A stretch of DNA of 6,398 nt, from the NCBI GenBank assembly GCA_024464195.1, contig JANHAK010000073.1, positions 1-6,398 of the forward strand, given 5' to 3'. The notes below the pieces were generated by a model. That model saw nothing but the letters and a program-made list of their open reading frames with translations, did not search any database and had not been told where the DNA came from. How positions within the stretch are numbered: position 1 is the stretch's first letter; every line of letters begins with the position of its first letter. The DNA comes from Methanomassiliicoccales archaeon. Lineage in GTDB: Archaea > Thermoplasmatota > Thermoplasmata > Methanomassiliicoccales > JACIVX01. Position numbers and translations under genes: made by a program. Of this stretch, positions 1 to 5,446 are shown piece after piece.

Positions 1-13
1 CTTTCCTAAGCTT

Positions 14-52
14 CCTTTGCATCCGATGCAAAGGTCCCTTTTTTTTATTTTT
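14..52 (+). terminator. Hairpin plus T-run terminator of an upstream gene
   Basis: A perfect 9-bp stem (CCTTTGCAT at 14-22, ATGCAAAGG at 26-34) closes a 3-base loop. After TCCC it is followed by eight T at 39-46, one A and five more T. The polarity fits termination of a plus-strand transcript entering from the left. Archaeal termination needs mainly the T-tract, so the hairpin may be an extra or a processing signal. The gene it would serve lies outside the window. Confidence 0.7.
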
Positions 53-791
53 GCACATAAGTTCGAGAGGTCAAAAAACATTTGGATTATACAACAATGC
101 TTCTAAAGAAGTCAGGACCTGATAAGTTGAATAAGTTCAAATAGCAAAAAAGCGGCAAATACTGCATCATTTCTATTCCTCAATTACGGATGGGCATCGT
201 TTATTCCTTTGGCGGATCATAATCTGCACATTGATGAATACTAACAAAAGCTCAGATCAGGTATCTCTCTTTTGAAAAATCCCATGCCAAACTATGTTGG
301 CGGGCGTAAGTTCGATTACAAGAAGATATTCCAATTTTCGACAACCGCGAACAATTCTCAGTAGCGAGTCGGATGTGAGTCCGAAATAAAGACAATCGAT
401 AAGATAAGATCAATCCCAACAATGATTTCCAATCACACAATACTGACCAAAATTGCTTGGTGAAATAGTCATTCTTCTGGAGTCATGATGGTGCCCGTGC
501 TGACAAAAATAGCAGTTGCGTTTAAGATGCGGGTCTTGACGAGATAACAATACAAGTTGACTTAATGAAGCGAATCTGTGAAATTCAAAGAACAAAAAAT
601 GAAACTAGTAGGTGGAGTATCGAACATGATTGGTTTATTTGAGTCATGAGTTGATTGGGTCGGGGGATTAATCGTTTTGGATGATAAGAAAAAGATACGA
701 TTTCTATGCTGAATACTTTATTTTAGCTCTTGCTATATATCAAAATAAGAAAAGGTAAAAAATTCCTCGAATAATTCCAATAAACCGCTAA

Positions 792-832
792 ATCATTCAT
801 CGTAATCGCGATATTGTGAAGTCATGAATGAT
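792..832. repeat. 9-bp inverted repeat with 23-base spacer
   Basis: ATCATTCAT at 792-800 pairs perfectly with ATGAATGAT at 824-832. The spacer holds a further 8-bp palindrome, ATCGCGAT, at 805-812. It lies about 140 bases upstream of the first DUF835 gene, with no T-run after it, so it does not look like a terminator. It could be a protein-binding site or an RNA hairpin, or chance in A/T-rich DNA. Confidence 0.3.
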
Positions 833-941
833 GATAACTATGATGAAACGAGTCCGATCTGATTACTGGCAATTAAGCGTACTCGATAAGATCAAGTAAT
901 GTATAAGCGTCCTCAAATAAATGATTAAATAGAGGGAAATT

Positions 942-950
942 GTTAATATA
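942..950 (+). promoter_or_regulatory. TATA-like box of the plus-strand DUF835 gene
   Basis: GTTAATATA is centred about 26 bases before the GTG at 973, the spacing at which an archaeal TATA box would start a leaderless transcript at that GTG. No separate Shine-Dalgarno site at proper distance exists; the AGAAGG at 964-969 is too close to the TTG (970) or GTG (973). The box is A/T-rich like its surroundings, so the call is tentative. Confidence 0.35.
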
Positions 951-969
951 AGAAATAGCAAGAAGAAGG

Positions 970-1512
970 TTGGTGCAGAGACTGCAGAGTATCGCTTCGA
1001 TTGGATTTAATGAAGGAAGAATTGGATTCATTACGATTTGTCTCAAGGATAAGAATATCAATCTAGATTATTGCAGAACATATCTTGTTGTCGATGAAAG
1101 GCAGACCAAAATTCTCGAGGTAGCGGAATTAGTTTCAAAGTCAGAAGGGAAAATATTGTTCATTTCTCGTCTTCATCCCGATCTCATCAGAGAGAAAATT
1201 ATTGGGGAGATCGCGGAAGCAATATGGTTGAGTGAAAGGCCAAACGAAAGGAGTATTCCGCCACAGCAACTTGGAAAATTGTTGCAAAGAATCTCAATAT
1301 TTGTAAAGAAAGAAAAACCCGCGATCGTTTTCCTTGATGGTTTGGAGTATCTTTCATTATTTAACGACTTTTCGAGACTCCAGATGTTCGTTGAGCAGCT
1401 CAATGATATCATTATGGAATCACGTGCAATTCTTTTGATTGCAGTAGATCCTCGACTGTTTGATCAGCGTTCACTGGCAAAACTTCGCAGATTTGCTGAG
1501 ATTGTGTCTTAG
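970..1512 (+). CDS. DUF835 domain protein (single domain)
   Basis: Encodes 180 residues whose part from about 37 to 175 matches DUF835 as I know it: YLVV entry strand (38-41), SRLHP (66-70), IWLS (85-88), FLDGLEYL (121-128) and VDPRLF (159-164). The biochemical function of DUF835 is unknown; it is often fused to PAS or kinase modules in Thermoplasmatota. Here it stands nearly alone, with about 36 unassigned N-terminal residues, and no signal peptide or membrane segment. The hydrophobic strand ending in D123 resembles a Walker B motif, but no P-loop is visible. The start is uncertain: the frame is closed by TAA at 949-951, and TTG 970 or GTG 973 are the only early choices, the latter favoured if leaderless. 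The last 101 bases overlap the opposite DUF835 gene. Truncation of a once longer protein is possible. Confidence 0.8.
   Translation: MVQRLQSIASIGFNEGRIGFITICLKDKNINLDYCRTYLVVDERQTKILEVAELVSKSEGKILFISRLHPDLIREKIIGEIAEAIWLSERPNERSIPPQQLGKLLQRISIFVKKEKPAIVFLDGLEYLSLFNDFSRLQMFVEQLNDIIMESRAILLIAVDPRLFDQRSLAKLRRFAEIVS
1412..1512. other. 101-base convergent overlap of two DUF835 genes
   Basis: The plus-strand gene ends with TAG at 1510-1512 and the minus-strand gene with TAA at 1414-1412, so both strands are coding here. On the plus strand this region encodes the conserved end of the DUF835 domain (VDPRLF and the following helix). On the minus strand it encodes the tail (residues about 162-194) beyond the domain. 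Transcripts of the two genes would be complementary over at least this length, allowing antisense pairing or transcriptional collision. No strong T-tract lies between the two stops on either strand. Confidence 0.8.
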
Positions 1513-1996
1513 AAAGATGATCAAGCATTTCCTCAGCATTTCGCATTTTTAATACCGATGAGATTCTATTGAGATCTTTCTGCTCCAAAGTAAGCGGATC
1601 CATACAGATCAGCATATTAGAATTTGAATTTACTAGGACCTTATCCAATTCATTCAAGGCATCGATTATCCTTCCCATATCATTCCAGATGAGAAGATAT
1701 TCAAGACCGTCAAGGAATATGACTGAGTTCTTATTTTCCTTTAGCCACGACTTGACAACCCTCGTCAATTGTCCGAGAGATTTTGGCTGGATAATTTGCT
1801 TTCCTTTGCACCCGCTAAGCCAATAACACTCTACGTTCTTGAGATCGAATTTACTACATACATATTCAGGATGAAGGCGAGTAATACATAATCCACATTC
1901 ATTTTTCTCCATCAATTTTGCCAAAACGTGAAAACCTTTTCGAGGGTAATTCTCAACAAGAAGAGATATACGCAGCATTTCTTCGGAAACTGGCAT
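1412..1996 (-). CDS. DUF835 domain protein (single domain)
   Basis: Encodes 194 residues. The DUF835 domain spans about residues 8-151, starting almost at the N-terminus: TRLHP (39-43), YWLS (58-61), IFLDGLEYL (93-101) and MDPLTL (132-137). It aligns along its length with the plus-strand neighbour, so the two are paralogs, though clearly diverged. The function is unknown; with no membrane segment it should be cytoplasmic. Residues 162-194 lie beyond the domain and come from the antisense strand of the neighbour. The ATG at 1996 is well supported by AGGAGG seven bases upstream and a TATA-like box at 2060-2051. That promoter carries the 13-base motif also found before the octapeptide gene, so the two are probably co-regulated. 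It is divergent from the winged helix-STAND-TPR gene across 141 bases. No P-loop is seen. Confidence 0.9.
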   Translation of the reverse strand: MPVSEEMLRISLLVENYPRKGFHVLAKLMEKNECGLCITRLHPEYVCSKFDLKNVECYWLSGCKGKQIIQPKSLGQLTRVVKSWLKENKNSVIFLDGLEYLLIWNDMGRIIDALNELDKVLVNSNSNMLICMDPLTLEQKDLNRISSVLKMRNAEEMLDHLSKTQSQQICEVLPVNADQTVEDLLQSKELHVIP

Positions 1997-2003
1997 TCAA
2001 TGT

Positions 2004-2009
2004 CCTCCT
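2004..2009 (-). promoter_or_regulatory. Strong Shine-Dalgarno site of the minus-strand DUF835 gene
   Basis: On the minus strand AGGAGG precedes the ATG at 1996 by seven bases (ACATTGA). This is near-ideal pairing to the CCTCC end of 16S rRNA and fixes the start. The plus-strand genes of the window have nothing comparable. Confidence 0.85.
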
Positions 2010-2050
2010 GTCAAATTCTCTTTTTTTTCGTGTCCTTTTTTTGACTTGGA

Positions 2051-2079
2051 AATATTTAAACCCGATTTGAGCATGCTAT
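2051..2079 (-). promoter_or_regulatory. Promoter of the DUF835 gene with shared 13-base motif
   Basis: Read on the minus strand: ATAGCATGCTCAA (2079-2067), six bases ATCGGG in the BRE position, then the TATA-like box TTTAAATATT (2060-2051). The box lies about 64 bases before the ATG, predicting a 5' leader of roughly 35-40 bases that contains the Shine-Dalgarno site. The 13-mer recurs at 5311-5299 with the same six-base spacing to a TATA-like box. Its core AGCATGCT is a perfect palindrome, as expected for a dimeric regulator. A site just upstream of BRE/TATA is typical of archaeal activators, though repression is possible. The same site sits about 60 bases before the divergent STAND gene and could act on it too. 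Confidence 0.7.
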
Positions 2080-2137
2080 TTTTTGATTCAATTGGTCTAC
2101 TACGAAACTTTTTTTCTAATAAGACTAATAATATGTC

Positions 2138-4882
2138 GTGAATCGCTGCGAGCGCCGCTGCAGTAGAAAATATTTTCTCAGCAATGATGAGAGAGTGATA
2201 CTTCACCTTCTTGCATATCATAAATTCTATCAAGATGATACAGCTCCGAGGGCGATCACACAGGAAGGAATTTCATCAGCGACAAATATCGGAAGAAATA
2301 ACGTTTCAAAAATTGTTGCCTCGCTCGCAAACAAGGGCGATGTAGAAATTCGAACAAAACACGTTAAGGGATTACCCAGCGTGAGACGTGTTTACGCTCT
2401 CACGCCGAAAGGATTTAAAAGAGCGCTCTCTTTGAAAGAAGAGATCGAAAAGACCGTGATTACTGTTGTTGACTTCAACGGTAACGAAACGAGTGAATCT
2501 GTCGGAAATCTCAACAAGTTTCTTCCAAGAAGTTACATGCTGCTCGAACTGGCGATGGGTATTATTAGAGGTCGATTCGACTGTGCGGCATTCCATGAAA
2601 TGAAAATCAAAGAAGAGAGACGATTCGTCGATTACACAAACAAGAAGCCGACAATTAGGATTTTTGTTGGTAGAGAGAATGAACTGAAGAAATTGAATGA
2701 TTTCTTAGTATCTAATCAAACCAAAGTCATCATAGTATATGGAATTCCAGGTATCGGTAAGACGACCCTATTAGCAAAGTTCGCACAGGAAGTGAGGGAT
2801 AAAACCAATGTCTTTTGGTATCGTTTAAACGAATGGGTCACCCAAAAAATCCTCTTAACACCGCTTGCAGAGTTTCTCTCTCAAATGGGCAAAAAGGGTT
2901 TGGAGAGACTCATATCTCAAGTAGAAAATCCGTCGATCGGTGAGATATGCCATATACTCGAGACAGATCTCAAAGACGCAAACGCCCTTCTCCTTATCGA
3001 CGATGTTCATAAGGCCGATGCGAAAATCGTTGAACTTTTTAGAGCGATTTTAGGAATTATTGATCATCTTCCTGGCATTAAAATCGCATGTACGAGTCGC
3101 GAAATTCCTGATTTCTATACGAGAAAAGATGTCTTCAGCGGTCTTGTAGAGGAGATTGCGCTTGAGGGGCTTGACAGAGAGAGTAGTATCAAAATACTCA
3201 AGAGCAGATCAATTCCGGATCGATATCTTGATTGTCTTGTCAAGGTGACAAAGGGACACCCACTCTTTCTCGAATTGATCGAAGAACCTAGCGGGATTCT
3301 TGATAAGAACTTAAGGATGTTCATTGAACAAGAAGTCTATTCGAAACTGGATCTCGCAGAGCGACGCATCCTAGAAATCGCCTCTGTATTTAGATATCCA
3401 GTCCCGGTTGATGCTTTTTTCATTATGGAGGAAGAAATCGCCATGGAATCTGGTATGAGTTTTGCGCAGATGAGATATACAGATTATATCGTTGATCATG
3501 ATACACTTGACGAACTCCTTTCGAAATGTCTTTTGCAGGAATCCGTAGGCCGAATGATCGGTATGCATGATCTCCTTAGAGAGTTCTTTTATTCTCGACT
3601 AACGCCGAGACAGAAAGCAACATATCACAAGGCAGCAGCACGATTCTATTTGGAAGACACTTCTGCACCTTCGTGTATTGAGGCACTTTATCATAGCTTG
3701 ATGGCAGGAGAATGGACGACAGGCATTCAAATCGTAGTTGGCTTTGGAAAAGAAATCATTTCGAAAGGTTATGCCTCTAATCTTGCGCCGCTTATCGATA
3801 TGCTCATTACCCAGCCAATGAACATAGATATTCACGACAAAGTCGATTTGCTATTGATTCATGGTGAAATTAAAGAAATGCAGGGGGAATGGGATGATGC
3901 TCTCATTTCATACAATGAGATTCTTTCATTTGATGAAGTGGTGATAGGAAAACGTGCGATCTCGGAAACATGCAGAAGAATCGGATCAATTTATCTCAAG
4001 AGAACTCAATTCAATCAAGCTCAGCTAATGCTGGAGAAAAGCCTTTCTGTAGCTCTACTCAACAATGATAAGCACACACTATCGAGTATTTACTATGACC
4101 TAGGAGGAATTGCTGAAAGGAAAGGTCTTTATCGTGATGCAATCGAACTTTTTTCAAAGGCTAAAAGAGTCGCTGAAGAGATTGGTGAAGACATCAGTCT
4201 CGGGAAAGCACTCTATGGTCTCGGTCGTGTTTATGGCCAACTTCTTGATTACGAAAATGCAATAAAATACAAGAAAAGAGCACTTGAAATCCTTGAAAAA
4301 ACTGGAGATGCAAGAGAAATTGCGAAAGTTTGCACAAGCCTTGGTAATGATTACAGGCTTACGGAACAAATTGATCGTTCCTTGCAAATGAACGAAAGAG
4401 CAATTGATCTCGCCAGTTCAGTCGGGGATTTAAATACAATTGGTTATGCTCTTTCGAATGCGGCAGCACTTCATATCGAGACAAAGAATTTCGTTAAGGC
4501 TGAAGAAACTTTGGATAAGGCAATCGTCATTTTTGGAAAATTGAACGATAAAATTATGATCGCGACAATGCAGCTTTACAAGGGATATTTATATGCGTAT
4601 AAGAAAAATTGGGAATGGGCAAAAAATCAATTTGAAAAGGCGCTTGAGATTCTGAGATCACTTAATGTGCCTCTGAAGCTGAGTCACTGGCTTTTTGAAG
4701 TCGGCCATGTTTTTATTGAGAATGGGGAATATCTGCAAGCTAGGGCGCTTCTTAACGAAGCATTCCAATTAGCTACCACTCATGGTTATGATAACCTCAA
4801 GAAAGAGATAGAGGCTACAATCAGTCTGTTGCCGAATAATATGACTGATGATCTAAAATCCGAACCGAATCTACCTGCTTAA
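2138..4882 (+). CDS. Winged helix-STAND NTPase-TPR regulator
   Basis: Encodes 914 residues. Residues 15-100 form a winged helix-turn-helix (NDERVILHLL helix, GISSATNIGRNNVSKIV recognition region, wing, then LTPKG). Residues 174-490 are a STAND/NB-ARC-like NTPase: VGRE (177-180), Walker A GIPGIGKTT (202-210), Walker B LLLIDDVH (284-291), sensor TSRE (319-322), GxP-type KGHPLFLEL (372-380) and an MHD motif in GMHDLLREFF (475-484). Residues 570-885 are eight TPRs. STAND proteins are ATP-dependent signalling switches (MalT, AfsR, plant NB-ARC proteins); ligand sensing by the TPRs and DNA binding by the winged helix is inferred. There is no signal peptide or membrane segment. The GTG start follows an in-frame TAA at 2129-2131 and has no Shine-Dalgarno site, so it may be leaderless; the next candidate, GTG at codon 20, would cut into the first helix. 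It is divergent from a DUF835 gene and convergent with the octapeptide gene. All key NTPase residues are present. Confidence 0.92.
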   Translation: MNRCERRCSRKYFLSNDERVILHLLAYHKFYQDDTAPRAITQEGISSATNIGRNNVSKIVASLANKGDVEIRTKHVKGLPSVRRVYALTPKGFKRALSLKEEIEKTVITVVDFNGNETSESVGNLNKFLPRSYMLLELAMGIIRGRFDCAAFHEMKIKEERRFVDYTNKKPTIRIFVGRENELKKLNDFLVSNQTKVIIVYGIPGIGKTTLLAKFAQEVRDKTNVFWYRLNEWVTQKILLTPLAEFLSQMGKKGLERLISQVENPSIGEICHILETDLKDANALLLIDDVHKADAKIVELFRAILGIIDHLPGIKIACTSREIPDFYTRKDVFSGLVEEIALEGLDRESSIKILKSRSIPDRYLDCLVKVTKGHPLFLELIEEPSGILDKNLRMFIEQEVYSKLDLAERRILEIASVFRYPVPVDAFFIMEEEIAMESGMSFAQMRYTDYIVDHDTLDELLSKCLLQESVGRMIGMHDLLREFFYSRLTPRQKATYHKAAARFYLEDTSAPSCIEALYHSLMAGEWTTGIQIVVGFGKEIISKGYASNLAPLIDMLITQPMNIDIHDKVDLLLIHGEIKEMQGEWDDALISYNEILSFDEVVIGKRAISETCRRIGSIYLKRTQFNQAQLMLEKSLSVALLNNDKHTLSSIYYDLGGIAERKGLYRDAIELFSKAKRVAEEIGEDISLGKALYGLGRVYGQLLDYENAIKYKKRALEILEKTGDAREIAKVCTSLGNDYRLTEQIDRSLQMNERAIDLASSVGDLNTIGYALSNAAALHIETKNFVKAEETLDKAIVIFGKLNDKIMIATMQLYKGYLYAYKKNWEWAKNQFEKALEILRSLNVPLKLSHWLFEVGHVFIENGEYLQARALLNEAFQLATTHGYDNLKKEIEATISLLPNNMTDDLKSEPNLPA

Positions 4883-4890
4883 TATTCAGC

Positions 4891-4898
4891 TTTTTTTT
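4891..4898 (+). terminator. T-tract terminator of the STAND gene
   Basis: Eight consecutive T begin eight bases after the TAA stop at 4880-4882, with no strong hairpin before them. Poly-T alone is sufficient for termination by archaeal RNA polymerase. It lies in the 60-base gap between convergent genes. Confidence 0.6.
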
Positions 4899-4915
4899 CA
4901 AGAAATGAAAGGAAG

Positions 4916-4921
4916 AAAAAA
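4916..4921 (-). terminator. T-tract terminator of the octapeptide gene
   Basis: On the minus strand CCCTTTTTTCC follows the TGA stop at 4945-4943 by about 21 bases, and a further pyrimidine-rich run comes after it. Together with the plus-strand T-run at 4891-4898 it insulates the convergent pair in both directions. Confidence 0.5.
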
Positions 4922-4942
4922 GGGATAAACTAAGTAAGAAAA

Positions 4943-5239
4943 TCAATGTGGATCGTTGCCTGGAATTCCCAAGATCTGGACACCGAGTAAGGGTTCCCAG
5001 CTATGTGGGTCGTTACCAGGGATTCCATATGCGTAAATTCCCGAAATAGCTCCAGATCCATTAGACCCATTGACCCAGCTGTGCGGATCATTTCCTGGAA
5101 TCCCAAGATTATTTCCTGACAGAATTTTATGGGGGTCATTCCCAGGAATGCCCAAGGGTATAAACGTTGAAAACACAACCCCGAATGCTGCCAAAAAGAG
5201 AGCGGCGGTGGCGACGATCGCAACGATTCTTTTTTTCAT
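4943..5239 (-). CDS. Secreted small protein with four GIPGNDPH repeats
   Basis: Encodes 98 residues that I cannot assign to a known family. The N-terminus is a classical signal peptide: MKKR, then a hydrophobic stretch from about 5 to 24; no lipobox cysteine, and the exact cleavage site is unclear. The rest carries four identical octapeptides GIPGNDPH at 30-37, 46-53, 72-79 and 91-98, the last being the C-terminus. Copies 2 and 3 are followed by SW. The linkers are of unequal length (8, 18 and 11 residues) and rich in G, N, S and I. Every Asp and every His of the protein lies in a repeat, and there is no Cys. The ATG is fixed by GGGAGGT seven bases upstream and a TATA-like box, so expression as a single gene is likely. 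It could be a precursor releasing several peptides, a metal- or surface-binding protein, or a modified peptide substrate; none of these is shown. No processing enzyme is visible beside it. Confidence 0.88.
   Translation of the reverse strand: MKKRIVAIVATAALFLAAFGVVFSTFIPLGIPGNDPHKILSGNNLGIPGNDPHSWVNGSNGSGAISGIYAYGIPGNDPHSWEPLLGVQILGIPGNDPH
4946..5152 (-). repeat. Four octapeptide-coding repeats (GIPGNDPH)
   Basis: The 24-base units lie at 5152-5129, 5104-5081, 5026-5003 and 4969-4946 on the minus strand. Their peptide is identical in all four, yet each of the eight codons differs synonymously in at least one copy; for example the second glycine uses GGG, GGA, GGT and GGC in turn. They are therefore old copies kept identical at protein level rather than a recent DNA duplication. 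Spacing is 48, 78 and 57 bases, so the array is not tandem. Confidence 0.93.
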
Positions 5240-5246
5240 TTTTAAT

Positions 5247-5253
5247 ACCTCCC
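5247..5253 (-). promoter_or_regulatory. Strong Shine-Dalgarno site of the octapeptide gene
   Basis: On the minus strand GGGAGGT lies seven bases before the ATG at 5239. It supports both the reality of the small gene and its start, and matches the spacing found for the minus-strand DUF835 gene. Confidence 0.88.
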
Positions 5254-5282
5254 GGATTGTTGTTAGGTGTTTTTTAAAAAAG

Positions 5283-5311
5283 ATTATAAAAAGGGTGCTT
5301 GAGCATGCTAT
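5283..5311 (-). promoter_or_regulatory. Promoter of the octapeptide gene with shared 13-base motif
   Basis: Read on the minus strand: ATAGCATGCTCAA (5311-5299), six bases GCACCC, then the TATA-like box TTTTTATAAT (5292-5283). The box is about 53 bases before the ATG, predicting a leader of roughly 25 bases holding the Shine-Dalgarno site. The 13-mer and its spacing to the box repeat those at 2079-2051, while the six intervening bases and the surroundings differ. That pattern fits a conserved regulator site rather than a duplicated promoter. Confidence 0.72.
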
Positions 5312-5364
5312 CGTTAAATTTAAATACTAAAAGTTGAGAAAAATTCAAATAATAAAATATAATC

Positions 5365-5382
5365 GAACGATGCTCGTCGTTC
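5365..5382. promoter_or_regulatory. 6-bp inverted repeat in the divergent promoter region
   Basis: GAACGA at 5365-5370 and TCGTTC at 5377-5382 form perfect arms around a six-base spacer, directly after the A/T-rich AAAATATAAT (5353-5362). It could be an operator for the epimerase gene or a weak hairpin. No second copy was found in the window. Confidence 0.3.
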
Positions 5383-5415
5383 TTTTCAATTGCTCCTACA
5401 AACACAAAAATCTAT

Positions 5416-5424
5416 TTTATTTTA
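5416..5424 (+). promoter_or_regulatory. TATA-like box of the epimerase gene
   Basis: TTTATTTTA is centred about 27 bases before the ATG at 5447, the spacing of a leaderless archaeal transcript. The absence of a Shine-Dalgarno site in the preceding 15 bases agrees. AAAATATAAT at 5353-5362 is an alternative that would give a leader of about 60 bases. Confidence 0.45.
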
Positions 5425-5446
5425 GTAGGAATATATCGCTTGTAAT

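Larger units (their letters stand above)
53..969. other. Long stretch without a convincing gene
   Basis: No frame here combines a plausible start, a ribosome-binding site or TATA box and protein-like content over a useful length. The longest open stretch is on the minus strand (595 down to 257), but it is broken by an in-frame TGA at 410-412 and I recognise no family in it. There is one spaced inverted repeat near 792-832 and a TATA-like stretch near 942-950. I see no tRNA, rRNA or CRISPR structure. It may be decayed coding sequence, a non-coding RNA region or spacer; the sequence does not decide between these. Confidence 0.5.

Noticed and set aside
410..412. In-frame TGA as selenocysteine or recoded codon
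   Set aside because: No family match, no recognisable recoding hairpin, and the octapeptide gene of the same window uses TGA as an ordinary stop.
599..712. Plus-strand fragments around 599-712 with a PAS-like look (GLIVLDDKKKIRF)
   Set aside because: The frame is broken by stops before and after a stretch of about 20 codons; too short to claim a decayed PAS domain.
481..827. AGTCATGA occurring three times (481, 642, 820)
   Set aside because: The flanks share nothing, the spacing is irregular (161 and 178 bases), and an 8-mer in A/T-rich DNA can recur by chance; not a CRISPR or iteron array.
873..1061. Minus-strand hydrophobic frame of 62 residues
   Set aside because: It overlaps the start of the plus-strand DUF835 gene, has no ribosome site, and resembles nothing known.
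1997..2233. Minus-strand frame of 78 residues ending just before the DUF835 start
   Set aside because: It covers the divergent promoter and the antisense of the STAND gene's N-terminus, including the shared motif, and its composition is low-complexity Lys/Ser-rich.
3863..4780. TPR repeats as a recent DNA duplication
   Set aside because: Only structural positions are shared between units; the nucleotide sequences are fully diverged.
4930..5223. Second minus-strand frame of 97 residues over the same locus
   Set aside because: It is a shifted reading of the octapeptide gene without ribosome site or signal peptide; the repeats are perfect only in the other frame.
5070..5330. Plus-strand frame of 86 residues opposite the octapeptide gene
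   Set aside because: Its GSFPGIP-like repeats are only the antisense of the GIPGNDPH codons; it has no Shine-Dalgarno site, and the minus-strand gene has a promoter, a ribosome site and codon evidence of selection.
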